From Flavobacterium jejuense (GTDB taxonomy: Bacteria > Bacteroidota > Bacteroidia > Flavobacteriales > Flavobacteriaceae), in NCBI RefSeq assembly GCF_006491595.2, contig NZ_VEVQ02000016.1:1-64000 (forward strand): 64,000 nt of DNA, in the 5' to 3' direction. Of this stretch, positions 18,058 through 27,383 are shown in pieces. The stretch's first letter is position 1; the number at the start of each line of letters is the position of its first letter. A program made the translations under genes and the position numbers. The notes beneath the pieces were generated by a model. That model made no database searches. It saw only the letters and a list, made by a program, of their open reading frames with translations, and was not told the DNA's origin.

Positions 18058-19239
18058 TTAGTCAGCTAAAAATGTTGGTGAAGAATCTATATCGTTATCA
18101 TCACTACTAAATAGACCACTTGATTTGCGATCATTTTTCAAGATGTTTTCATTAACAAATATTCCAGCGTCTCGTTTTTTTCCAATGTAGTCTAATTGGT
18201 TTAAGATTGAAAAAAGTTCATCTATTTTTGTTATGAAGTCTTTTACTTGTTCCACTACTGGTTCAATGTCGTATGCTTTGAATTTTACATTAATAGTATC
18301 GGTAAATAAACGCTCATAATCTCCACTTGTAATATCAGTCCACTCAGAAAAGTAGTTGAAAAGCATTTCTTTTCCATCTCCAGAAAAATAATCAAAACTA
18401 TTTTTTACAGATCTACTTAAACTAATTACATTGTCTAAAAGTATAATAGGTTTTAAATTATAATTAGCCCATTTGTTTTTTGTGATATGAAGTTCTACAA
18501 AACGTAAAGCTTTATCACAAACATCAAAAACCATATTTGCAATTACATTCTCGTCTTCATTATTGTTTCTGAATTTTATTTTTCGGTTAATTTGAATGGC
18601 ATAAAATTCTAATTGTTTAAAAAACAAGTCATAAGTTTCAAATAAACTGATGAGACTTGGATGACTATTTAGAGTTAAACTCGGAGGAATATAATTAGTT
18701 ATAATTTCATAACCTTCAGAAGAGGTTTTAAATTTTGCAATTGGAAATTGTAGTGCTCCAATATTATTATGATTTACTTCACTCTCTAAAACAGTACTTA
18801 AGCTGTATTTTGGTAACGCATGAGGAAAACGAGGAGGAACTTCTTCCATATTTTGTTCACCAGAAGGAACTCTTGTGTAAGGATCAACGTTTAGTAAAAG
18901 ATAATAATTGTTTTCTTTTAAATCAAAGTCTTTTAATTCTATCTTTTCAGAGAACTCTCCTGTAAAGTCAGTGATTTCTATTCTTCCACCAGCAGGAGTT
19001 ATAGCCTTTAACGTTTTTATATTAACGCTTAATTCATTATGAGCATCAATAGAAATTGAATATTGAAAAGGTCTGCTTAAATGGGTTGAAAGAAGACCGT
19101 AATTCAATTCGTTTACTTCCAAATTCCTTGCATCTCTAATCGAATCTTCTACATTGTCTTGGAATTCAATAAAATGTTTTTTATTAATTTTCATTCCATC
19201 AATCCAATTTACTGGAAAGTGTTTTATGTTTTCTGCCAT
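18058..19239 (-). CDS. tssK: T6SS baseplate-membrane adaptor TssK
   Basis: 393 residues from the ATG at 19239; a TTG eight codons upstream would overlap tssN and is unlikely. The N-terminus (H-F-P-V-N-W-I-D-G-M-K-I-N-K-K-H-F) is the TssK shell-domain signature, and L-N-V-D-P-Y-T-R-V-P-S-G-E follows near residue 120. TssK joins the TssEFG wedge to the membrane complex. The C-terminus (SSDDNDIDSSPTFLAD) is a flexible acidic tail. It starts 8 bases after tssN. Confidence 0.87.
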   Translation of the reverse strand: MAENIKHFPVNWIDGMKINKKHFIEFQDNVEDSIRDARNLEVNELNYGLLSTHLSRPFQYSISIDAHNELSVNIKTLKAITPAGGRIEITDFTGEFSEKIELKDFDLKENNYYLLLNVDPYTRVPSGEQNMEEVPPRFPHALPKYSLSTVLESEVNHNNIGALQFPIAKFKTSSEGYEIITNYIPPSLTLNSHPSLISLFETYDLFFKQLEFYAIQINRKIKFRNNNEDENVIANMVFDVCDKALRFVELHITKNKWANYNLKPIILLDNVISLSRSVKNSFDYFSGDGKEMLFNYFSEWTDITSGDYERLFTDTINVKFKAYDIEPVVEQVKDFITKIDELFSILNQLDYIGKKRDAGIFVNENILKNDRKSSGLFSSDDNDIDSSPTFLAD

Positions 19240-19247
19240 AATTTTAA

Positions 19248-20111
19248 TTATATACGTTGACAAATAATGGTTGAACCATCTTTTATATTGTTTGTGTCTA
19301 TTGCTAGTTCTGGATCTATGTACTCAGATGAACTGAACCATTTTGGTTTTGAATAAAAATACCATCCATAAGGTTGGTTTTTTTCATCAACAAAATGTAT
19401 TTGACTATTTGGGTTCTTCTCGTTGTAATCGTTTATAAAGTAATAAAACAATCTTCCAAAATCTATTGCTCTAGGAGCTTTTACCTTGAAATTTATAATT
19501 TGTGTATCAGTTGCCTTTTTTTGAAAGACTAGATTCAGTATGATTATGTTTTTCATTTCTGAAACTTTTGGAGATGGATATTTATCATTTAAAGGATAAA
19601 ACCATCTTTTATGTAATTTTACAGGTATTGAAATGGAATATTCAAATAATTTGTAACAAAGTGAAGGAGAAATGAAGAAAAATAAACTAGATAATAAGTA
19701 AAATGAAAATTCTCCGTCAGAGAAATATTTAGTAATTACATACATGAATGCAGCTAAAAATAGAGAACTAGAGAAAATAATAGCAATTTCGCTAATGAAA
19801 TTTTTAACTTCAAATTTTTTAAAATAGTCATGGAAAATTTTAAGATGAATTATTCCCGCAACAGCAAAATAAATCTGGAAAGAAATTAACCTTTGATTTA
19901 AACTAGTGTCTTTTAAATTGTAAAGAATACAAGAAAAAATGATAAAAATAACAACTTGAATAACAATGTATAAGTAGAATTTTTTTCGCTGTTGTCTAAA
20001 TTTTGGAATTTTACTACCAATGAGAATGTTAATTATTAACGCAATTGCAATTAATAATAATAAATATATTATTTCCTGACCAAAATTGATATAGTTTAAA
20101 TACTTTTTCAT
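19248..20111 (-). CDS. tssN: T6SS inner-membrane protein TssN
   Basis: 287 residues with five predicted membrane helices in the first ~165 residues (about 12-31, 45-63, 77-93, 105-125, 137-156), then a ~125-residue soluble domain with H-K-R-W-F-Y-P and a conserved-looking P-Y-G-W-Y-F-Y. This is the TssN layout found in Bacteroidota T6SS-iii, a candidate part of the membrane docking complex. It lies directly between tssG and tssK with no gap to tssG. Confidence 0.85.
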   Translation of the reverse strand: MKKYLNYINFGQEIIYLLLLIAIALIINILIGSKIPKFRQQRKKFYLYIVIQVVIFIIFSCILYNLKDTSLNQRLISFQIYFAVAGIIHLKIFHDYFKKFEVKNFISEIAIIFSSSLFLAAFMYVITKYFSDGEFSFYLLSSLFFFISPSLCYKLFEYSISIPVKLHKRWFYPLNDKYPSPKVSEMKNIIILNLVFQKKATDTQIINFKVKAPRAIDFGRLFYYFINDYNEKNPNSQIHFVDEKNQPYGWYFYSKPKWFSSSEYIDPELAIDTNNIKDGSTIICQRI

Positions 20112-21038
20112 TTATAATATGGTTGATATTCCTAATCTTGATTTATATTGTTTTTCGTCCATCGAAAACATCTGATCTTTTTTGTTTAAAGTGACTTCAA
20201 AAGAGTATTGGGCATGAAAGGGTAAAAATAAATTAAAAAAGTTATTTAAAAAAGATTCCATCAATTGATTTTGAAAGTATTTACTTAATTCTTTAGATTT
20301 TTTTAATGGTCCTATAATGAAGTTGTATTTCTTTAGAAAAATTCGTTCTGAACTTTCCAAGGTTGTATTTATGCCCATTATCAAATCATTAGAATCATCT
20401 ACTTTGTCATTAACATTCTCAAGTTTAATATAACTAGTTTCATAAGTGACTTTTTCATTAATAATTTGCTCTAAAATGGAAACTATTTCGTCTATATTTT
20501 GATTTGAATTGTCTTTTAACTGTAAAAGAGCATAAAACATTTTTACTACTAATTCATCTGGAATTTCTTCTTCAAAGACCAGTATTGTTTTAATAATATC
20601 AACAATTCCATTTGCATTTAAATTTGAAAAGAAAAAAGATTCATTTTTTTCTATCTCATGTCTAAACCGGAAAAACTCATTCTCAATGGGGTTGAAGAAA
20701 TTACGAGCTTCTTTTTCTTCTTTTTTTCTGGTTTTAAATTCGTCTACAGGATTAGAAAAACTATCAGAATTTCTATAATTATGAGAGATGCTTTCAGGAA
20801 GAATATCATAAAAACTATCTCTACTAATTTCGATGTTCAAAATATCAGAATCAATTGAATCAAGGTTAATTGACATTTTATCCTTACTGAATTTTCTGTA
20901 AAAAAGACCATTAGGTTTTATGACAATGTCGAAATCATCAATGTTATTTTGTAATAATGAATCTAATAATAATTCGGTTCTTAAATCAAATGGAGTTAAA
21001 TTTCTTTGATTTTCTATGAAAGTCTTTTTTTTACTCAT
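20112..21038 (-). CDS. tssG: T6SS baseplate protein TssG
   Basis: 308 residues from the ATG at 21038, which overlaps the upstream stop as ATGAGTAA; an ATG four codons earlier (21050) is also possible. The N-terminal L-R-T-E-L-L-L-D-S-L-L-Q-N-N and A-R-N-F-F-N-P-I-E-N-E-F-F-R-F-R segments fit Bacteroidota TssG. TssG with two TssF copies forms the baseplate wedge. Overlap with the NlpC/P60 gene and zero gap to tssN show tight operon structure. Confidence 0.8.
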   Translation of the reverse strand: MSKKKTFIENQRNLTPFDLRTELLLDSLLQNNIDDFDIVIKPNGLFYRKFSKDKMSINLDSIDSDILNIEISRDSFYDILPESISHNYRNSDSFSNPVDEFKTRKKEEKEARNFFNPIENEFFRFRHEIEKNESFFFSNLNANGIVDIIKTILVFEEEIPDELVVKMFYALLQLKDNSNQNIDEIVSILEQIINEKVTYETSYIKLENVNDKVDDSNDLIMGINTTLESSERIFLKKYNFIIGPLKKSKELSKYFQNQLMESFLNNFFNLFLPFHAQYSFEVTLNKKDQMFSMDEKQYKSRLGISTIL

Positions 21039-21612
21039 TTTTTTTACCATTTTTCAATCTGCCAGAAACAACATAGAATTTTCTCCAATAATTACTTTTT
21101 AAATCTGAAATTGAAGCTCCACCAGCTAAATTAGCGTTAAAAAACTTATTATTTTTTAAATAAATACCAACGTGACTTATTATTTTTTCATCCGTTATTC
21201 TGAAAAACACTAAATCTCCTTCTTCTAGGTTTTTTGTAAGTTTAAATAAGTGAAAACGTTTGTCCAGCCCCATTTGTTCTGCTGTTCGAGGTAGGTCGCA
21301 ATTGTATACTTCTCTGTATAAATGTTGCATTAAAGCAGAGCAATCTATGCCTTGTTTGGTTTCTCCACCATATACGTATTTGGTTCCTTCCCATTCCTTT
21401 ATGAATTTATATAGTTTTCCGTTAATAATTTCATCTTTATCAACTTCTAATTTTTTTGAAAAATATATTTTATCTTCTTCTGGTAAAGGATCGTAAACTA
21501 CATAGTTGGCTTTTTCCTCATAAACATTTTCATTGTAATAAGTGGTTGTGCTTTTTTTTGTTCCACAATTAATTAATAAGCATGAAAAAAAAAGTAAAGC
21601 TATAAATTTCAT
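21031..21612 (-). CDS. NlpC/P60 cysteine-peptidase lipoprotein of the T6SS operon
   Basis: 193 residues. Lipoprotein signal with lipobox L-I-N-C (Cys16). The NlpC/P60 domain occupies ~70-190: Cys in Q-G-I-D-C-S-A-L, His in I-S-H-V-G-I-Y-L, and the third residue probably in the Asn/His-containing F-F-N-A-N-L segment. Such enzymes cut peptidoglycan stem peptides. As first gene of the operon it probably opens the cell wall for assembly of the secretion apparatus rather than acting as a toxin, since it carries a lipoprotein signal and has no adjacent immunity gene. Confidence 0.85.
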   Translation of the reverse strand: MKFIALLFFSCLLINCGTKKSTTTYYNENVYEEKANYVVYDPLPEEDKIYFSKKLEVDKDEIINGKLYKFIKEWEGTKYVYGGETKQGIDCSALMQHLYREVYNCDLPRTAEQMGLDKRFHLFKLTKNLEEGDLVFFRITDEKIISHVGIYLKNNKFFNANLAGGASISDLKSNYWRKFYVVSGRLKNGKKNE

Positions 21613-21789
21613 TTTTTGTTATTTGTTTGTCGTTTAAACTAACTACAATAGTATGAGTTTTTATTAAAAAAAGCAAGTGTTTCGATAGAAATATGTTTGT
21701 GGAATAATAATATTTTATTAAACTAATAGAATGAAATTATATCAAGTAAATTCAGTTTAAGAGGATGCGTTTTAATAAAAGAAAATTCC

Positions 21790-21797
21790 TATTTTTG
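21790..21797 (+). promoter_or_regulatory. -7 box TATTTTTG before the PKD protein
   Basis: An exact TAnnTTTG match about 60 bases before the ATG at 21859, in the 246-base divergent region shared with the T6SS operon. Confidence 0.5.
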
Positions 21798-21858
21798 ATG
21801 AAATTTATGTTTTATAATTCTGAAATCTACTTCGTTTGAAAAGTAATTTAATAACAGT

Positions 21859-22863
21859 ATGTTTATTTTAACCCCATTTAAAAAATATTTTGATGCAAAA
21901 ATACCTATGGTATTTTCGGCTGTTGTATTGCTTTCATTAGTAATAATTATTTATAAATTAAATAATGAGACAGAATGTAATGCTAAAGAATTTAAAATAG
22001 ATGCTCCTTCTTTTATGGTTGGTGAGTTTATAATTTTTTCGGATGACTCTAAAAACGCAGATTCATGGAGATGGTATTTTGGTGATAATTCTCAAATTGC
22101 GTTTCGTTCAAAAGTAGCTCATTCATTTGACAAAGAAGGGGAGTATTTAGTTAAATTAGTAATTAATAATAAATGTACTGTTCAACGTGTTGTCGCAATT
22201 TTGCCCCGGAAAAATTCTATTGATCAATCGCTAATTCCTAAAATTAATGTGCCAAATTATGTAATGGAGGGAGAGGAAATTGTTTTTGAAGATAATACAG
22301 ATTCAGCTCAATCTTGGGAATGGAGATTTGGTGAGAATTTAAAAAATAAAGTAGATTCTTTTGATAAAAAGTGTAGTTATACTTTTACAAGTCCGGGCAG
22401 AAAAATGATTTCTCTTGTAGTAAATGATGACTATACACATGTGGCTACAAAAGTAATTTTTGTTATGCCTAAAAAAGAAGAGCAGGTTACTAAGTCAGAT
22501 AGAAAGAGAAATACAATACCAATTAATCCTTTTCAAAATGTGCCAGATGCACCACCTGAAGAAGATAATGTTGTTAAGGTTGAAAAAGGACCTGAAATTG
22601 GTGGAGCTGATGCAAATAAAATTGAAGATGTGTTTGAATTGGTTACTAATAACAAAATATCATATGAAGACTTCTTGAAATATTTTTGTAAATATAATTT
22701 ACCAACAGTTGTTTTTAAAGATCAAAAAACAACTTCATTAAAGGAGTTTTATTACCAAGTGAAAAAAGAAAAAATTAAACTGAAGAACATATCGATTCAA
22801 AAAGTTAAAGATGATTGTATTGTAATTATTTTAATTGATAAAAAATATAAGTCCATTTTTTAG
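21859..22863 (+). CDS. Membrane-anchored PKD-domain protein divergent from the T6SS operon
   Basis: 334 residues. One membrane helix at ~16-34 (VFSAVVLLSLVIIIYKL) with no cleavage site, so probably an inner-membrane anchor with a periplasmic body. Two PKD-like domains: ~45-115 (SWRWYFGDNS...AHSFDKEGEYLVKLVI) and ~128-205 (SWEWRFGENL...YTFTSPGRKMISLVV). A ~35-residue acidic/proline linker precedes a C-terminal alpha/beta domain of ~95 residues (YEDFLKYFCKYN). T6SS-iii lacks TssJLM, so a trans-periplasmic connector encoded here is plausible; assignment to TssP, TssQ or TssR is not possible from sequence alone. Confidence 0.65.
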   Translation: MFILTPFKKYFDAKIPMVFSAVVLLSLVIIIYKLNNETECNAKEFKIDAPSFMVGEFIIFSDDSKNADSWRWYFGDNSQIAFRSKVAHSFDKEGEYLVKLVINNKCTVQRVVAILPRKNSIDQSLIPKINVPNYVMEGEEIVFEDNTDSAQSWEWRFGENLKNKVDSFDKKCSYTFTSPGRKMISLVVNDDYTHVATKVIFVMPKKEEQVTKSDRKRNTIPINPFQNVPDAPPEEDNVVKVEKGPEIGGADANKIEDVFELVTNNKISYEDFLKYFCKYNLPTVVFKDQKTTSLKEFYYQVKKEKIKLKNISIQKVKDDCIVIILIDKKYKSIF

Positions 22864-22949
22864 CCTGATTTATGGTTTACGAAAAGGTTATCGTTAATAT
22901 TAAAATTTTAATAATTAAATTATCATCATATAATAATTTAATTTTTTCC

Positions 22950-22957
22950 TATTTTTG
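22950..22957 (+). promoter_or_regulatory. -7 box TATTTTTG of pdhB
   Basis: An exact TAnnTTTG element 76 bases upstream of the pdhB ATG, giving a 5' leader of roughly 70 bases. Confidence 0.6.
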
Positions 22958-23033
22958 CCATGCAATAAATTAAAATATATAGAATAAGTGTTGTGTTTTT
23001 TGGCACTACATCTTTAAATTTAACAAATATACA

Positions 23034-24011
23034 ATGAAGACAATTCAATTTAGAGAAGCTATCTGTGAGGCAATGAGCGAAGAAATGCGTCACGATGAGT
23101 CTATTTATCTAATAGGTGAAGAAGTGGCTGAATATAACGGTGCTTACAAAGCTTCTAAAGGAATGCTTGATGAATTTGGGTCTAAAAGAGTTATAGATGC
23201 TCCTATTGCTGAGCTAGGTTTTGCAGGTATTGCTGTCGGTTCTGCAATGAATGGAAATCGACCGATTGTTGAGTTTATGACTTTTAATTTCTCGTTAGTT
23301 GGAATTGATCAAATAATTAACAATGCAGCTAAAATGAGACAAATGTCAGGAGGACAATTTAATATTCCTATTGTTTTTAGAGGGCCAACTGCTTCTGCAG
23401 GTCAATTAGCAGCTACTCATTCACAAGCATTCGAAAGCTGGTATGCAAATTGCCCAGGATTAAAAGTTGTAGTTCCATCAAACGTGTATGATGCTAAAGG
23501 TCTTTTAAAATCTGCTATACGTGATAACGATCCTGTTATTTTTATGGAATCAGAACAAATGTATGGAGATAAAGGAGAAGTTCCAGAAGGAGAATATACG
23601 CTACCATTAGGTGTTGCTGATGTAAAGAGAGAAGGTACTGATGTGACTATTGTTTCTTTTGGTAAGATCTTAAAAGAAGCTTTTGCTGCAGCTGATGAGT
23701 TGGCAAAAGAAGGTATTTCTTGTGAAGTTATCGACTTAAGAACGGTAAGACCTTTGGATTATGAAACAGTTTTGAACTCTGTTAAAAAAACAAACAGATT
23801 AGTTATTTTAGAAGAAGCTTGGCCTTTTGCAAGTGTAGCATCTGAAATCACTTATATGGTTCAGGAAAAAGCATTTGATTATTTAGATGCTCCAATACAA
23901 AGAATAACAACTGCGGATACTCCAGCTCCATATTCACCAGCTTTATTGAAAGAATGGTTGCCAAATGCTGATGATGTTATCAAGGCAGTTAAGAAAGTTG
24001 CTTACAAGTAA
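23034..24011 (+). CDS. pdhB: Pyruvate dehydrogenase E1 component, beta subunit
   Basis: 325 residues, typical for E1-beta. The thiamine-diphosphate glutamate lies in Y-L-I-G-E-E-V-A-E-Y. The core R-V-I-D-A-P-I-A-E-L-G-F-A-G and the later F-R-G-P-T-A-S-A-G-Q-L-A-A-T-H-S-Q and E-A-W-P-F-A-S-V segments match PdhB rather than branched-chain or acetoin enzymes. It forms the alpha2beta2 decarboxylase that feeds acetyl-CoA synthesis. The alpha subunit is not in the window, so the subunits are encoded apart. A strong terminator follows. Confidence 0.93.
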   Translation: MKTIQFREAICEAMSEEMRHDESIYLIGEEVAEYNGAYKASKGMLDEFGSKRVIDAPIAELGFAGIAVGSAMNGNRPIVEFMTFNFSLVGIDQIINNAAKMRQMSGGQFNIPIVFRGPTASAGQLAATHSQAFESWYANCPGLKVVVPSNVYDAKGLLKSAIRDNDPVIFMESEQMYGDKGEVPEGEYTLPLGVADVKREGTDVTIVSFGKILKEAFAAADELAKEGISCEVIDLRTVRPLDYETVLNSVKKTNRLVILEEAWPFASVASEITYMVQEKAFDYLDAPIQRITTADTPAPYSPALLKEWLPNADDVIKAVKKVAYK

Positions 24012-24033
24012 AGAAAAAACTTACTATATTTGG

Positions 24034-24066
24034 AACTTCATCAAGGAATTGATGAAGTTTTTTTTT
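24034..24066 (+). terminator. Intrinsic terminator after pdhB
   Basis: Perfect 11-bp stem (24034-24044 with 24049-24059), four-base loop and an uninterrupted T run. It overlaps the short gap before the next ATG at 24079. Confidence 0.85.
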
Positions 24067-24078
24067 GAATTTTAAAAT

Positions 24079-26565
24079 ATGTATATAAAAAAAATAGTTT
24101 GCCTGTTTATATTCTTCTCTTTTGTTGGGGTTGCTCAAACTAAAGTAGGAGGTAAAGTGATTGATGAGTTTGATGAACCTATTCCTTTTGCTAATGTGAT
24201 TTTCAAAAATTCAAGAGAAGGTGTTATTACAGATGAAAATGGTAATTTTTATTTCGAATCGAAACAAAATTATTCTTTTTTGGAAGTGTCTTTTATTGGT
24301 TTCGAGAAAAAAGAAATTCCATTAAAACCCGGTTTGAATACTAATTTGAAAATAGTTTTAAAAGAGGGTACTCAATTAAAAGAGATTGTTGTTTATTCTG
24401 GAAAGACTTCAAAAAAAGACAACCCTGCTCTAGATATTCTTAGGAAAATTTGGGAAAGAAGAAGGAAAAACGGTCTTAAAATGTTTAAACAGTATGAGTA
24501 TGATAAGTATGAAAAAGTTGAATTTGATTTAAATACGATTGATTCAGCTTTTATGAATAGTAAAATGTTCAAGGGAATGGAGTTTGTATTTAAACAGATT
24601 GATACGTCTAATATTTCTGGAAAGACATTCTTGCCTATTTTTATTAATGAGACTTTAAGTAAAATATATGGAGATAATGAAGCAAAAAAATTTAAAGAAA
24701 TAATTGAAGCTAATAAAAATTCTGGTTTTAGTTCGGGGGATGGTGTAAATACATTTATTAAAGATTTGTATGCGGATTACGATATTTACGATAATTACCT
24801 AAAATTCTTTGACAAGGATTTTGTAAGTCCATTATCTCGAACAGGAATTAATGTTTATAACTATGTGCTTAATGATAGTATGTACATCGATAATAAATGG
24901 TGTTATAATATAGTTTATTATCCAAGACGTAAAAATGAATTGACCTTTAAAGGTGATTTTTGGGTAAACGATTCTACATTTGCTATAAAAAAAATAAATT
25001 TAGAAGCCAGTAAGAGTGCCAATATTAACTGGGTTAAAGAGATTTATATTGAGCAAGAATATGATGTTTTAAATGATTCTGTCTTTTTGTTGAAGAGAGA
25101 CTACATGATGTCAGATTTTAGTTTTTCTAAAAAAGAAGAGTCGAAAGGAGTTTATGGAAAACGAACTACTTTGGCTAGAAATCATCAATTTGATATTAAG
25201 AAAGAAGATAAATTCTATAAAGAAGAGGTTAACTATTATGATAATGAGGTTTTTAACCGTTCTAAGGAGTATTGGGATGGGAATCGTTTTGAAGAACTTA
25301 ATGAAAATGAAGCAGGTATTTATAAAATGCTCGATACTTTGAAGGAAGTGCCCCGATTTAAAAGAATTTATAACTTAGCTTCAATTCTTGGAAGTGGTTA
25401 CATTGAAATACCAAAGTGGAAAATGGATTTCGGTCCAATTTTTTCAACTTTTGGATATAATGATGTGGAAGGGATTAGGACTCGTGTAGGTGGACGAACC
25501 TATTTTGGAAGTAATGATTTATGGAGATTACAAGGATATTTAGCGTATGGTTTTAAAGATGATAAAGTTAAATACGGAGTTTCAGGAAAATGGATGGTGG
25601 ATAAAAAGAATCGAATTATCCTTTCTGCTGGAAATAGAAGAGATGTAGAGCAAATAGGAGTTAGTCTTACGACATCAAATGATGTTTTAGGTAGAAGTTT
25701 TGCTTCTTCTTCTTTGTTTTCTAGTGGTACAAATAATAAATTAACGTCTGTAAATTTAACAACTTTAGGATTTGAAATTGAGCCAGTTAAAAATGTTTCT
25801 TTTCAAACTAATTTCTCTTACAGAACTTTAGAATCTGCATCAGACGAATTTAGTTTGAATTATTATACAGATGATTCGCAAACAACAACGGAAAGTAAGG
25901 TAAAACAATCTGAAATTAATTTTGTGGCTGAGTTTACTCCGAAAAGAAGAACAGTTGGTTATGGTGTAGAACGTTTATTAGTAGATAATAATTACGCCCG
26001 AATTTTCCTAAGTTACAGTCAAGGCTTTAAAGGAGTTATGGATAGTGACTTTGATTATCAAAAAGTACAGTTTTATTATCGCCAACCTGTTTTGGTTGGT
26101 GGCTTTGGGAGACTTTTTACAACTCTTGAATTAGGAAAAACTTTTGGGCAAATTCCTTTAGGTTTAATGGGTGTTATCCCAGGAAATCAATCTTATTTTA
26201 TTATAGATAATACCTATAATCTGTTGGATTATTATGACTTTGTGGCAGATGAATATGCGTCACTTCATTTTGAGCATCATTTTAATGGTAGATTGTTTTC
26301 TAGAATTCCTTTGCTTAGAAAATTAAATTGGAGAGAAATTGTAGGTATAAAAGGTGTTTATGGAACGGTTTCAGAAGAAAATCGTTTAATTAATGCTTCG
26401 GGATTACTTTACAGATCTCCAGAAGATATATATTGGGAATATAACGCAGGAATTGGGAATATTTTTAAGGTTTTAAGAATTGATTTTGCTTGGAGAGGTA
26501 GTTATTTAACTATTCCAGATGCAAACAAGTTTACAGTAAAAGCTTCATTCGGGTTTTATTTTTAA
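24079..26565 (+). CDS. DUF5686 outer-membrane protein with carboxypeptidase-like regulatory domain
   Basis: 828 residues. Signal peptide to ~A19 (VGVAQ). A carboxypeptidase-D regulatory-like beta-sandwich at ~22-105 (G-G-K-V-I-D-E-F-D-E-P-I-P-F-A-N-V). The middle DUF5686 region includes F-W-V-N-D-S-T-F-A-I-K-K-I-N. The C-terminal ~350 residues are a beta-barrel of alternating strands ending in aromatic F-G-F-Y-F. No TonB plug motif is seen. Family members are abundant in Bacteroidota outer membranes; the substrate is unknown. Confidence 0.8.
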   Translation: MYIKKIVCLFIFFSFVGVAQTKVGGKVIDEFDEPIPFANVIFKNSREGVITDENGNFYFESKQNYSFLEVSFIGFEKKEIPLKPGLNTNLKIVLKEGTQLKEIVVYSGKTSKKDNPALDILRKIWERRRKNGLKMFKQYEYDKYEKVEFDLNTIDSAFMNSKMFKGMEFVFKQIDTSNISGKTFLPIFINETLSKIYGDNEAKKFKEIIEANKNSGFSSGDGVNTFIKDLYADYDIYDNYLKFFDKDFVSPLSRTGINVYNYVLNDSMYIDNKWCYNIVYYPRRKNELTFKGDFWVNDSTFAIKKINLEASKSANINWVKEIYIEQEYDVLNDSVFLLKRDYMMSDFSFSKKEESKGVYGKRTTLARNHQFDIKKEDKFYKEEVNYYDNEVFNRSKEYWDGNRFEELNENEAGIYKMLDTLKEVPRFKRIYNLASILGSGYIEIPKWKMDFGPIFSTFGYNDVEGIRTRVGGRTYFGSNDLWRLQGYLAYGFKDDKVKYGVSGKWMVDKKNRIILSAGNRRDVEQIGVSLTTSNDVLGRSFASSSLFSSGTNNKLTSVNLTTLGFEIEPVKNVSFQTNFSYRTLESASDEFSLNYYTDDSQTTTESKVKQSEINFVAEFTPKRRTVGYGVERLLVDNNYARIFLSYSQGFKGVMDSDFDYQKVQFYYRQPVLVGGFGRLFTTLELGKTFGQIPLGLMGVIPGNQSYFIIDNTYNLLDYYDFVADEYASLHFEHHFNGRLFSRIPLLRKLNWREIVGIKGVYGTVSEENRLINASGLLYRSPEDIYWEYNAGIGNIFKVLRIDFAWRGSYLTIPDANKFTVKASFGFYF

Positions 26566-26581
26566 TTTGAGTGTTCCCTTT

Positions 26582-26655
26582 CAGGTCGCGTCTTCCACTA
26601 TATCTTTTTTGTTTTGAAAGAAAAACAAAAAAGGATGCCGTTGCAACCGCTAACA
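26582..26655. repeat. Extragenic palindromic element
   Basis: Between two genes lies a GC-marked segment flanking an inverted repeat: arm at about 26603-26615 and its complement to about 26634, rich in T/A runs (TTTTTTGTTTTG / AAAACAAAAAAGG). Base composition and layout resemble multi-copy extragenic repeats known from flavobacterial genomes. Copy number cannot be judged from one window. It may double as a terminator. Confidence 0.45.
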
Positions 26656-26668
26656 CAAACTTTTAAAT

Positions 26669-27274
26669 ATGAAAGAAGCCATTTCTTATTTGCTTCAAAA
26701 AGATATTGTATTTCAGCAAATATTCGATTTGTATGGAGAACCTACAATTTCTACAAGGCCTCAAGGATTTGAATCGCTGTGTAAGCTAATTATAGAACAA
26801 CAAGTTTCATTAGCTTCTGCAAAAGCATGTTACCTAAAACTAGAAAATTTATTAGAAGTTGTAAATCCAGAAAATATAAGTAAAACTGCTGATGAAGATT
26901 TGAGAAATAATGGAATTTCAAAACAAAAAGTGGTGTATTTAAAAGCGCTTTCAAATGCAGTTTTAAATAAAGAATTACAATTAGAAACACTTGCAGAGAA
27001 AACAGAACCTGAAATAAAAACAGCATTAACAACAATAAAAGGAATTGGTAATTGGACTGCTGAAGTGTATATGATGTTTTGTCTTCAAAAAGAAGATGTT
27101 TTTCCTATTGGAGACATTGCTTTACAGAACACTTTGAAAGAGTTATATCCAGTTTCTTCAAAAGAAGAAATGATATTGCTTTCAGAAAATTGGAAGCCTT
27201 ATTCATCATTAGCGACCTATTTTTTTTGGCATTATTATCTAAAAAAACGCAATAGAGAACCTTTGGTTTATTAA
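26669..27274 (+). CDS. DNA-3-methyladenine glycosylase II family (HhH-GPD) protein
   Basis: 201 residues, compact AlkA-like fold without the N-terminal extension of E. coli AlkA. The helix-hairpin-helix reads T-I-K-G-I-G-N-W-T-A-E, and the catalytic aspartate follows in F-P-I-G-D-I-A-L-Q. It excises alkylated bases during base-excision repair. The C-terminus shows the usual W-K-P-Y-S-S-L-A-T-Y-F-F-W-H pattern. No iron-sulfur cysteines are present, ruling out endonuclease III/MutY. Confidence 0.87.
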   Translation: MKEAISYLLQKDIVFQQIFDLYGEPTISTRPQGFESLCKLIIEQQVSLASAKACYLKLENLLEVVNPENISKTADEDLRNNGISKQKVVYLKALSNAVLNKELQLETLAEKTEPEIKTALTTIKGIGNWTAEVYMMFCLQKEDVFPIGDIALQNTLKELYPVSSKEEMILLSENWKPYSSLATYFFWHYYLKKRNREPLVY

Positions 27275-27351
27275 ATTGTTAAATAACAATTATTTTTAGT
27301 TTTGTACTAAAATAAATTAATAATTCATTCTTTAAAAAAATCTAGAATGAT

Positions 27352-27359
27352 TACATTTG
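27352..27359 (+). promoter_or_regulatory. -7 box TACATTTG of ppa
   Basis: Exact TAnnTTTG match 25 bases before the ppa start codon. Confidence 0.6.
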
Positions 27360-27383
27360 CACCCGCTTTAAAATTAAAAAAAC

